NCBI RefSeq assembly: GCF_037975245.1
Contig: NC_092564.1
Coordinates: forward strand, 13,542,484 to 13,606,483
DNA length: 64,000 nucleotides
Direction of reading: 5' to 3'
Source of the DNA: Apostichopus japonicus
Taxonomy: Eukaryota; Echinodermata; Holothuroidea; Aspidochirotida; Stichopodidae
Part shown: positions 11,701 through 21,005 of the stretch, piece after piece
Layout: every line of letters starts with the position of its first letter
Numbering within the stretch: position 1 is the first letter of the stretch
Position numbers and translations under genes: made by a program
Notes under the pieces: model-generated
What the model was told of the DNA's origin: nothing
The model's input: the letters and a program-made list of their open reading frames with translations, nothing else
The model's database searches: none

Positions 11701-14700
11701 GGCTGGGGCGGTAGCTGGAAGCTGGTGGAGTGGTTGGTGGTGGTATTTGTTAGTTGGTTGCCGGAGACGTCCGGAACATCTATAAATATATAAACTAGAA
11801 AAGAACAATCAGGCATTTTATTTTAGTTTAAACACTCTTCAAATCGGCATAAAAAATATATAGTAAAATCATTGCAATACCAACACACATACGTTATTAC
11901 TCTTTTGCTCGTGGCAAAAGGCTGGGGCTGTAGCTGGAAGCTGGTGGAATGTGGTTGGTGGTGGTATTTGTTAGTTGGTTGCTGGAGACGTCTGGAACAT
12001 CTATAAATATATAAACTAGAAAAGAACAATCAGGCATTTTATTTTAGTTTAAACACTCTTCAAATCGGCCTAAAAAATATATAGTAAAATCATTGCAATA
12101 CCAACACACATACGTAATTACTCTTTTGCTCGTGGCAAAAGGCTGGGGCGGTAGCTGGAAGCTGGTGGAATGTGGTTGCTTGTGGTATTTGTTAGTTGGT
12201 TGCTGGAGACGCCTGGAACATCTATAAATATATAAACTAGAAAAGAACAATCAGGCATTTTATTTTAGTTTAGTTTAAACACTCTTCAAATCGGACTAAA
12301 AAATATATATAGTACAATCATTGCAATATCAATATACGTTATTACTCTTTTGCTCGTGGCAACAGGCTGGGCGGTAGCTGGAAGCTGGTGGAATGTGGTT
12401 GGTGGTGGTATTTTTTTGTTGGTTGCCGGAGACATCTGGAACATCTATAAATATATAAACTAGAAAAGAACAATCAGGCATTTTATTTTAGTTTAAACAC
12501 TCTTCAAATCGGCCTAAAATAATATATAGTAAAATCATTGCAATACCAACACACATACGTTATTACTCTTTTGCTCGTGGCAAAAGGCTGGGGCGGTAGC
12601 TGGAAGCTGGTGGAGTGGTTGGTGGTGGTATTTGTCAGTTGGTTGCCGGAGACGTCTGGAACATCTATAAATATATAAACTAGAAAAGACCAATCAGGCA
12701 TTTTATTTTAATTTAAACTCTCTTCAAATCGGCCTAAAATAATATATAGTAAAATCATTGCAATACCAACACACATATGTTATTAATCTTTTGCTCGTGG
12801 CAAAAGGCTGGAGCGGTAGCTGAAAGCTGGTGGAGTGGTTGGTGGTGGTATTTGTTAGTCGGTTGCTGGAGACGTCTGGAACATCTATAAATATATAAAC
12901 TGGAAAAGAGCAATCAGGCATTTTATTTTAGTTTAAACACTCTTCAAATCGGCATAAAAGCTATATAGTAAAACCATTGCAATACCATCACACATACGTT
13001 ATTACTCTTTTGCTCGTGGCAAAAGGCTGGGCGGTAGCTGGAAGCTGGTGGAATGTGGTTGGTGGTGGTATATTTTTGTTGGTTGCTGGAGACATCTGGA
13101 ACATCTATAAATATATAAACTAGAAAAGAACAATCAGGCATTTTATTTTAGTTTAAACACTCTTCAAATCGGCCTAAAATAATATATAGTAAAATCATTG
13201 CAATACCAACACACATACGTTATTACTCTTTTGCTCGTGGCAAAAGGCTGGGGCGGTAGCTGGAAGCTGGTGGAGTGGTTGGTGGTGGTATTTGTCAGTT
13301 GGTTGCCGGAGACGTCTGGAACATCTATAAATATATAAACTAGAAAAGACCAATCAGGCATTTTATTTTAATTTAAACTCTCTTCAAATCGGCCTAAAAT
13401 AATATATAGTAAAATCATTGCAATACCAACACACATATGTTATTAATCTTTTGCTCGTGGCAAAAGGCTGGAGCGGTAGCTGAAAGCTGGTGGAGTGGTT
13501 GGTGGTGGTATTTGTTAGTCGGTTGCTGGAGACGTCTGGAACATCTATAAATATATAAACTGGAAAAGAGCAATCAGGCATTTTATTTTAGTTTAAACAC
13601 TCTTCAAATCGGCATAAAAGCTATATAGTAAAACCATTGCAATACCATCACACATACGTTATTACTCTTTTGCTCGTGGCAAAAGGCTGGGCGGTAGCTG
13701 GAAGCTGGTGGAATGTGGTTGGTGGTGGTATTTTTTTGTTGGTTGCTGGAGACATCTGGAACATCTATAAATATATAAACTAGAAAAGAACAATCAGGCA
13801 TTTTATTTTAGTTTAAACACTCTTCAAATCGGCCTAAAATAATATATAGTAAAATCATTGCAATACCAACACACATACGTTATTACTCTTTTGCTCGTGG
13901 CAAAAGGCTGGGGCGGTAGCTGGAAGCTGGTGGGGTGGTTGGTGGTGGTATTTGTCAGTTTGTTGCTGGAGACGTTTGGAACATCTATAAATATATAAAC
14001 TGGAAAAGAACAATCAGGCATTTTATTTTAGTTTAAACACTTTTCAAATCGGCATAATAAATATATAGTAAAATCATTGCAATACCGACACACATACGTT
14101 ATTACTTTTTTGCTCGTGGCAAAAGGCTGGGCGGTAGCTGGAAACTGGTGGAATGTGGTAGGTGGTGGTATTTGTTAGTTGGTTGCTGGAGACGTCTGGA
14201 ACATCTATAAATATATAAACTAGAAAAGAACAATCAGGCATTTTATTTTAGTTTAAACACTCTTCAAATCGGCCTAAAAAAATATATAGTAAAATCATTG
14301 CAATACCAACACACATACGTAATTACTCTTTTGCTCGTGGCAAAAGGCTGGGGCGGTAGCTGGAAGTTGGTTGACACTGGTTGGTGGTGGTATTTGTTAG
14401 TTGGTTGCTGGAGACGTCTGGAACATCTATAAATATATAAACTAGAAAAGAACAATCAGGCATTTTATTTTAGTATAAACACTCTTCAAATCGGCCTAAA
14501 AACTATATAGTAAAATCATTGCAATACCAACACAGATACGTTATTACTCTTTTGCTCGTGGCAAAAGGCTGGGGGAAGGTGGCTGGTGGAAGGTGGTGGG
14601 AGGTGGTGGAAGGTGGTGGTATATGTTAGTTGGTGGCTGGAGTGTTCTGGAACATCTATAAAATATAAACTAGAAAAGAACAATCAGGCATTTCTTTAAC

Positions 14701-14870
14701 AAATCTGCATAAATATATGTAATAACATCATTGCAATACAAATACACATACTTTATTACTGTTTTGCTTGTGGCAAAAGGGCTGTTGGCTGGTGGCATGT
14801 GGCTAGTGGATGATGGAAAACCTGTAACACCTGCAATATATAAACTGGAAATGAGCAATCAAAACTTGTT
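8720..14870. repeat. 220-bp satellite, about 28 tandem copies
   Basis: The monomer of 220-223 bp contains CAATCAGGCATTTTATTTTA, CTCTTCAAATCGG, ATCATTGCAATACCAACACA, CTTTTGCTCGTGGCAAAAGG, GGGCGGTAGCTGGAAGCTGG, GGTTGGTGGTGGTATTTG and GGAGACGTCTGGAACATC followed by TATAAATATATAAAC. About 28 copies run head to tail. The first (8720-8945) and the last two (14464-14870) are clearly more diverged than the middle copies, the usual pattern of an array homogenised in its interior. The 65-68-codon frame repeated on the minus strand is a by-product of monomer conservation and drifts out of frame in several copies. Confidence 0.97.
12481..13800. repeat. Trimeric 660-bp higher-order repeat of the satellite
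   Basis: Positions 12481-13140 and 13141-13800 each hold the same three satellite monomers. By eye I find one difference (TATTTTTGTT near 13071 against TTTTTTTGTT near 13731). Neighbouring monomers within a trimer differ far more, so the 660-bp block was duplicated as a unit, and recently. Confidence 0.9.
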
Positions 14871-16120
14871 TTTCAATTGATACCAGTACTACACCATTTT
14901 TGGTTCTTCTTCTGTTTAGTTCATAACATGGTTCCTTTCGTTCTTCGGTCGATCTGTCGTCTTGGTCCTCGTCCGCATTGTCATCATTCTAGAAGCAAAC
15001 CAGTAGAGTTGTACATTAAGTTTCTCTTTAATTTTAGTTCGAGTATGTCCTAAATTTAAATTGCAATATTCGTAATAATGCTGGTTGCTAAATAAGGGAA
15101 ATCCTTGCAGGTTTCCTGGTACCAGCAGATGTATCCAAGAAAGAAAGTCCCATCAAATAAGAAACGTTCTAGAACGTACCGTCAAAAATTTCATCTTCAA
15201 GTAAATATATTGACATTTTGCAGCAAAATAAGAAATATCTTAAGTGTAATTAGTGAGGAAATTAACTTTGTGCTGCAAAACGCCAACATTACTATTTATC
15301 AAATGTCACCCATTTCAACATTTGGAAACAAAAAGATAACTTATGCTCACATCATTACCACTGACAATTTGCAGCAAAAATTGATGACGTCATTTCAACA
15401 TATTCAACAAAAGGTTTGATTACGCTTCCATCAGAATGCTATCAGTTCAGCATTTTGCAGCAATAATCAAAAAAAGGATTTTAACATTTTGACGGCACCT
15501 TTACTTGTTCATAGGTTACTACAACTGGATTAATCGACAGTAACTGTTAAAATTTGGTTTCTTGTCATAACATTAATAGACGTATAGCCTACTGAACCGC
15601 GTGAACAAGTATAGTAAAAGATAACATGCATCTCGTCTTAAATATGAATGGTATCTAAGAACATCAGTTAGTAGTAGAGCATTTTATCTAGAGTTTGTAC
15701 TCCTCTTTTTAAAGGTGACAATATTCCTAAAATCATTCTTGGTTCATGTGATATATGCCATGCATGACTTCTCCAAACATCTAAGCAAAAATCTTATTCA
15801 TTTGGGACATATGATATAAATTTAATGCTTCATTACACACAAGGCTGGATAACTAACCAAGTTTACATATATGACATCATAGAGCCAATTGCGATTCATT
15901 GTTCTTCTATTGTCCTTTAATAATTACATCTGTTATGTTTGCATAAATGATGGCTTTTGTGTAAATTTGTTTTTGAACAAATGCTGAATCTCAAATATTG
16001 AACCTCTTTAACACGATCAACAGCTAGTTTACCTAGGGATTGTGTCTAAAGAAAACCAAAGAGAAAGTATGAATGAAGAGAATCCAAGACAGAGATGGAA
16101 CAAACACCATGGAAGTACAG
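14871..16120. other. Intergenic DNA after the satellite; no firm gene
   Basis: This is the first non-tandem sequence after 14.9 kb of arrays. It holds one weak exon-like stretch at 15111-15200 on the plus strand, described separately, and several short TTGCAGCAAAA-type motifs (about 15220, 15370, 15460). No recognisable domain or transposon end was found. Confidence 0.5.
15111..15200 (+). CDS. Weak exon candidate, unknown product
   Basis: A 30-codon open stretch lies between an acceptor-like CCTTGCAG (ending 15110) and a donor-like GTAAAT (from 15201). It would encode a basic peptide starting VSWYQQMYPRKK and ending RQKFHLQ. The frame stays open downstream to 15419, so the donor is not forced. 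I recognise no family and see no partner exons, so chance is the likelier explanation. Confidence 0.12.
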
Positions 16121-16129
16121 GGATGTGCC

Positions 16130-16570
16130 CACACTGGGCGGCACTGGGTGGCCCCGCCCAGCACTAAAAATTACCGCCCAGCACTGTCTTAAAAATCGTG
16201 AATCCCGCCCAGCACTATTTTCATCTAAAATCCTATAAATTGGGCCTGGTCTATGCCAAAATCATACAGACTAATAATGCATCAGTTACACATGCGAGAA
16301 ACATTACTTACGGCTCTCAATCGGTCCCTTGTAAAATCTCTTTGAAACAAACTAATAACTTTTACCAGGTACGTAATATATTTCACTAAAAAAAAAATTA
16401 AAAAAGGAAATTTTTAGCAAAACAAGTACTTGTGTATGTGCTTAAAAAGCTATACAAGTGCCAGCATTTGGCATCTGAGCACCTTCAAAAATCGGGGGCA
16501 TGGGGACACACCCTCCCCCTTACACCCCTCCCCCAGGACGGCGATCAGTATACCCGGCACTCAGAAAATC
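16130..16570. mobile_element. Remnant of a GC-rich transposon-like repeat
   Basis: The motif CCGCCCAGCACT occurs three times at 16154, 16174 and 16205. Further on, a stretch containing ACACCCCTCCCCCAGGACGG (about 16522) then CGATC is almost the same as one at about 20740, inside the nested hAT-type element 20350-20807. The shared block marks this as a decayed relative. No terminal repeats or target duplication could be set. Confidence 0.45.
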
Positions 16571-17021
16571 CTGGGCAGTATATACTCTACTGACATATTT
16601 CTCCCTTTGCATCTTTACAAACAGTAGACCAGGAATATGTGACTACACATTCCTGGATGTAAGCTGATCTTTACTTGTTATAGGCTTATACAGATTAGGC
16701 CTACACTTAGCATAACCATCGAGTAAAGGCCAACAACGTTGCACTTAAATTATCTGACATCATTGCCTTCTGTTTACATGCATATGGTGTTATAATTATT
16801 TTACAGTTACGCACATTATTAACAATTTCTTTAAGATATGTTGCATTCCTCAGCCAAACAAAGGAAAAGTAACTTAATTAAGATACTATATTTACATTCC
16901 TCAACTCACCTTCTATGCCTTCACTGCAAAGCAGCCCGCATTCGTCTCTTCCGAAAGTCTAAGTTGAAGTTCCCGCCAAGCGCGTCTGTCGCGTGCCTTA
17001 CCTCATGAATATGGATGTCTT

Positions 17022-17122
17022 TCATCGAAGTCAGTCAACCACACTTAAGCTGTTGGAAGCTAGACCAAGTATCCCCTGTGCGTTCTGCGTATCTTTTCTT
17101 GTGGTTAACTGACTTCGTCAAT
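17022..17122. repeat. Inverted repeat around GAAGTCAGT(C/T)AACCACA
   Basis: TTCATCGAAGTCAGTCAACC followed by ACA at about 17023 is mirrored by TGTGGTTAACTGACTTCGTC at about 17100, giving arms of about 22 bp with two mismatches around a ~55-bp spacer. It lies just beyond the 3' tail of the LINE remnant. It could be a small foldback element or an uncharacterised LINE 3' structure. Confidence 0.5.
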
Positions 17123-17127
17123 GGGTA

Positions 17128-17610
17128 TATTTTGGGATAGTTTAGTTTAGTTTAGTAGAAAAAAAAAGGATCATGAGGGACACTTAAGTCCCCATCAAAG
17201 ACCCTATAGAGAGAGGGGAAAAAACTGAAGACACAAACACTCAGACCCGATTACAATGCTTAAAGTGCTTGTCCAAAGCATTCTTAAACCCATTGACACT
17301 ACTTGCAAGTACAACTTTCTCAGGCAAACCATTCCACTCATTCACAACCCTATTAGAAAAAATGGTATGCCGAATATTAATCCTACTATGCGACTTTTGG
17401 AGTTTAAGACAATGACCTCTAGTACAACTACTGTTAGCAAACATGAAAAAGTCGGTAAAGGATAAATTGTTGAAACCATACACAATCTTGAAAACCTGGA
17501 TCAAGTCCCCACGTAACCTCCTAAGCTCCAGTGTGGATACATGCACTCCACGGCAGTGCTAGATCAAACAGCTGGATCATTTCTAGTAGCGGCAAATGAT
17601 AATTTTCTCC
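17128..17610 (-). pseudogene. 5'-truncated non-LTR retrotransposon, C-terminal end of reverse transcriptase
   Basis: On the minus strand, 17546-17241 encodes the typical last ~90 residues of CR1/L2/jockey-like reverse transcriptases. The blocks in order are STLELRRLRGDLIQVFKIV, TRGHCLKLQKSHSR, IFSNRVVNEWNGLPEKVV and SSVNGFKNALDKHF, then a stop. Upstream, AATRNDPAV matches the preceding conserved block but in another frame and is followed by a stop, so the copy is frameshifted and 5'-truncated. Downstream on the same strand come a short 3' UTR and a tandem CTAAA-type tail (TTTAG repeats at about 17137-17155 on the plus strand), as is common in CR1-like elements. It is not active. Confidence 0.85.
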
Positions 17611-18774
17611 GCTTCAGATAGTAACCAGTCCAAGTATATAACAATTTTATTAATAATAAGAATCATTTAAACACCTATGTTCAACATTTCTACGTTTTAG
17701 GTGGAATTTTGTCCTAAAAAGTCACAATTTCAATAAAGGCCGAATGAATCAAATATATTTACTGATAAAAAACCGAAATTTGGCATACAATTCAAAAAGC
17801 CTAAAGTTCAACACTTTATTAGAAAATTTGGCCAAAAAAATGTAAAATATCAACAAATAGCTGAAATGAAATTGAATTGAATATTTCAAGATGAACAGTC
17901 GACGTTTCTAGTTATAAAAAGTCTCCAAATTTCGAGGAAGCCGAAATTTCAGAAATAAAATGTCAGCTGAATTTGAAGTAAAAGTGTCGTCCCAATCCCC
18001 TCACATGATTAACTTCTAACCGTGCAAATAGATTACGTCATTGGAACCGGCACTCCTAATTGGTCCAAAGTAGTACCAGTAATTAGTATAGGACAGTATG
18101 ATACATTGCCGACATGAGACGAGACCGGAAATAAGGTTGCTAAAGGCCGATTATTCGTTCCACATGAAACAAGGAAAGTTGTTGTGTTCAGGGTATTCAG
18201 AGATATAGTTAACTAATTTTCAAGAATGGAGACAATACTATTGCTGAGAATCAGTCTATCACCTGGATCTGGACTATGCCTATTTAGTTACTTATTTTTA
18301 CTATTAATAATGGCGTATGAGGAAATGCACCATTTTGTGGTATGACTCCCAGGACGGCAAGTCGAGAAACTCACATGCAGTCGCGGCGGATAGCTTCCTT
18401 CGCCTATAGTATGTCCGGGGACATTTTGGGACATTGTTCCTATTGGCCTATATCTGAGGTCCTGGGGTCATTCCTTGACCAACTTGGTGCAATATAATGG
18501 TGCCCATTTTCGAAGTAAATGTATTCACAGATAGTTAGTTGTCATCATTTTGAACAAATGAGGGGTATTCTATCTTGAAACATAGGGCAAAATAGGGCTA
18601 GGGTTTCCAGTTCGCCGCTTCATATTTGTCGACTTGCACTAGGTTCTAATGTTCAGGTCAATTGGAATCACTAATAACAGAAATAATCCACCAAAAATTA
18701 AGGCTGCATGAACTTTTTTCAGATTTCCTGAGTGACGAATTTGTAATTTTCTCCCAAAATCACGCAACTTGATG
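17611..18774. other. Intergenic DNA, no gene seen
   Basis: AT-rich sequence without a credible frame, terminal repeats or tandem structure. I see nothing to annotate. Confidence 0.5.
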
Positions 18775-18990
18775 GCTGCTATCCAGCCAGGCAAGTGCCA
18801 TCTCCAGCGATCTGGCAGGTATTGAAATCTGAAATTTTCTTGGTACGCTCCGCTTAGATAGCATTTTTGGCCAAAAACTTGAATCGATTATGTTACCCCC
18901 CCCCCCCCCCGCGTTTCAAATTGGATTGACGCCACTGCTTACAAGGCCTGGGAAGTGTCATTTCTGACGATCTAGGAGGCCCTTTTAGCT
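18775..18990. mobile_element. Two partial copies of the hAT-family internal module and a transposon end
   Basis: CAAGTGCCATCTCCAGCGAT at about 18790, then TTTTCTTGGTACGCTCCGCT and TAGATAG, match the module found three times in the 43.2-46.2 kb nest. A second fragment starts AGGCCTGGGAAGTGTCATTT at about 18944. Between them is a run of about 15 C and the sequence GATTGACGCCACTG, which reads as CAGTGGCGTCAATC on the other strand, a hAT-like terminal motif. Boundaries are not resolved. Confidence 0.5.
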
Positions 18991-19009
18991 AAAAAATTTA
19001 GCTATATTT

Positions 19010-19925
19010 AGCAAAAATCAACTCAAGCCCTGCCCACTAATAAAGTAAAATAGCTAAATGTTCATAATATCACATTGAACATACATTATCACGTACCCGC
19101 TATCTACCAACACCTTCACACAAAGTATGATTCAATTCTAAAATGTTTACATTTGACCCTATGACCTCATTATTATATATTAGATGAGCACCAAAATCAA
19201 AAGGGTTCTTCTACTCACTACGGCACATAAAAGTTTCAAGTATGGCTACAATCCAACATCTCATTGTCCAGTTACCGTGTTGACAAGCTATTTTAGTGAA
19301 AATCAACTTAAGCCCGCCCACTCATAAATATGCATAATATCAACTTGAACATACTGTATATCAAAATGTATGTATGTATATCAGATCCTCCTGCAAGCAG
19401 GAACTCGCGAAGAAGCCTAATTGGCTTATCAAAGCCGCAAGCTGACCGAAGTCAGTCTCTTACATTCATATTTAACGTCCATGATTATGAATTGTTAATT
19501 TTCAACAACTCTGTAACTGGACGACATACATTAATCTGGGAGTGACTCGAACCGGGGACCTTCTGATTGAAAGGCACCGGCGTTAACCACTGAGCTAACA
19601 CTCCACATGTACCTGCTATCTACCAATATATTAATACCAAGTATAAATAAATTCTAACATTTGGTTGGGGAGTTATTAGCATTTGAATATTTTGACGTTT
19701 GACCCCATTACCTCATTGTTATTCATGAAATGAGCATCAAAATCAATAGGGTTCTACTTAATATGGCCCATCTATGTACGAAGTTTGACTTCAATCCAAC
19801 TTGCCATTCTTGAGTTATCATGTTAATGAGCCAAGGGCGTCACTTACACAAACACACACACACATACACCCACACATACATACATACATACATACACGCT
19901 TACATACACCCATACATACATACAA
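19010..19925. repeat. Two-unit degenerate repeat ending in a CA/CATA microsatellite, interrupted by a SINE
   Basis: Unit one (about 19010-19300) and unit two (about 19300-19840) share AAAATCAACT(C/T)AAGCCC, CCCACT then ATAA, ATAATATCA, GTACC(C/T)GCTATCTACCAA, TTTGACCC(C/T)AT then ACCTCATT, and ATGAGCA then CAAAATCAA. A SINE splits the second unit near its AACATAC stretch. The second unit ends in CTTGAGTTATCATGTT and then CACACA/CATACA repeats (19848-19925). Order and wording resemble the 147-bp repeat at 52.5-54.6 kb, which also ends in CA repeats. Confidence 0.65.
19364..19604 (-). mobile_element. tRNA-derived SINE, copy 1
   Basis: On the minus strand the copy starts GGAGTGTTAGCTCAGTGG, which contains a tRNA A box (TAGCTCAGTGG), followed by TTAACGCCGGTGCC and a B box (GGTTCGAGTCACTCC). 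The start GGAGTG and the CACTCC after the B box are complementary, as in a tRNA acceptor stem. A ~150-bp body follows (CTCTGTAACTGG read on plus, GACTGACTTCGG, GCGAGTTCCTGCTTGCAGG), then an ATACATAC tail. A second copy lies at 50853-51077 in the opposite orientation. This is an RNA polymerase III-type SINE with no protein. Confidence 0.85.
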
Positions 19926-20135
19926 TACTGATGATCTTTGTACTTGTAACAAACGCTTATATATCTTATCAAAAATGCCTACATTGGTATCACTGGTCGC
20001 TAGAGTCCTATTGCAAATTTGGCAGAACAGGTCAAATTCAAGGATATAGTTTCGGCTTCTACCAGGTTTACAATTTATAACACAACACGGACAAATATCA
20101 TTTCTTCGATAATACTTCAATAATTTTCTTACGAC

Positions 20136-21005
20136 TAGGGGGTAGGAGCCGGGGGGTAATTGGGGCATGTGCCCCCCCCCCACTTTTCTCCAAAATAGCA
20201 AATTTGCCCTACTGGCAAATAATATGTGCCCCTTTGATGAAGAACTGTCTTTTGGATATCTTAAGCCTTTGTAAATTTTAATATTTCATTTTAATTATTT
20301 ATGTTAAGTCTGTACTGTACATGCTATTTCTAAAGTGGCGTTCCATATCCAGGCATGAGACTCTTCCGCGGAAACGCGGATTTCAGATTATTTTTTTTTC
20401 ATTTTCGCGTTTTTTCTCGTAATTCACGTTTTTTATTATTTTTTATTATTATTATTTTTTTTTTTTGATTTTTTTTTTTTTTTTTGCTGAACATGCTGGA
20501 CTGTGAAGGGAAGGAACACCGAATTTGACCAGTGGTGGAATCAAGTAGCACAAAGCAAGCAAAAAAGGCTTTTTTTTGGTTCAAAAAAGCTAATGGATAA
20601 ATTATACAAGCAGAAATTCCACACTTTTTTGGCGAGTTACGTGATGTGATAGATTCCATCTAGAGTCCACCATTTTGCATTTAAGCCCTCCTTACCTGAC
20701 AAAAAAATTCTAAAGGGGAGGGGGACACCCCCTCCTCTTAAACCCCTCCCCCAGGACGGCGATCGATAAATTTCAGATTTTTTTTCCCCGGCTCAGTCTC
20801 ATACCTGCATATCTTTTTGTAGCACGGTAAACAATAAACAATCTCAATAAATTGTATTGATAGCATACTAACACATCATATATATTTAAGTGATATGGCC
20901 GGCGTGTATCGGTTAATAGCATAACGAGTGGTGGTTGTGGAATGAGAAAGTGCCCCTCTAATATTGTCCCCCCCCCCCCCACTTTTGGAAGCTTCCTACC
21001 CCCTG
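20136..21005. mobile_element. Non-autonomous hAT-type element with target-site duplication
   Basis: The left end TAGGGGGTAGGAGCC and the right end, read inverted as CAGGGGGTAGGAAGC, form terminal inverted repeats. The flanks are CTTACGAC (20128-20135) and CTTACGAT (21006-21013), an 8-bp duplication with one change. Both ends run into long C/G tracts and share GTGCCCC-type subterminal words. It has no transposase. A second element is nested inside it. Confidence 0.75.
20350..20807. mobile_element. Nested non-autonomous element with CAGG(C/T)ATGAGACT ends
   Basis: The left end CAGGCATGAGACTCTTCC and the right end, inverted as CAGGTATGAGACTGAGCC, are terminal inverted repeats. CATATC flanks both sides (20344-20349 and 20808-20813), a likely 6-bp duplication. 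Its interior holds long T runs (20390-20485) and the ACCCCTCCCCCAGGACGGCG block shared with 16.5 kb. It is inserted in the element at 20136-21005 and is thus the younger of the two. Confidence 0.7.

Noticed and set aside
9000-14455. A repeated 65-71-codon minus-strand frame (MPDCSFLVYIFIDVPDVS...)
   Set aside because: It is the conserved satellite monomer read in one frame; it shifts or stops in several copies and has no start or splice context.
1-14870. CRISPR-like or telomeric array
   Set aside because: The repeats have no unique spacers, the units are not telomere repeats, and the genome is animal.
14866-14988. Minus-strand stretch NDDNADEDQDDRSTEERKEP after a TTCTAG acceptor-like site
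   Set aside because: The donor (GTTTTG) is poor, the far end lies in the last diverged satellite copy, and no partner exon exists.
16913-17003. Minus-strand ARDRRAWRELQLRLSEE, reminiscent of LINE reverse-transcriptase ends
   Set aside because: Too short to assign, and the adjacent CR1-like remnant already has its own C-terminus.
20399-20659. Lys/Asn-rich frame on the minus strand
   Set aside because: It is the translation of the T-rich interior of the nested element.
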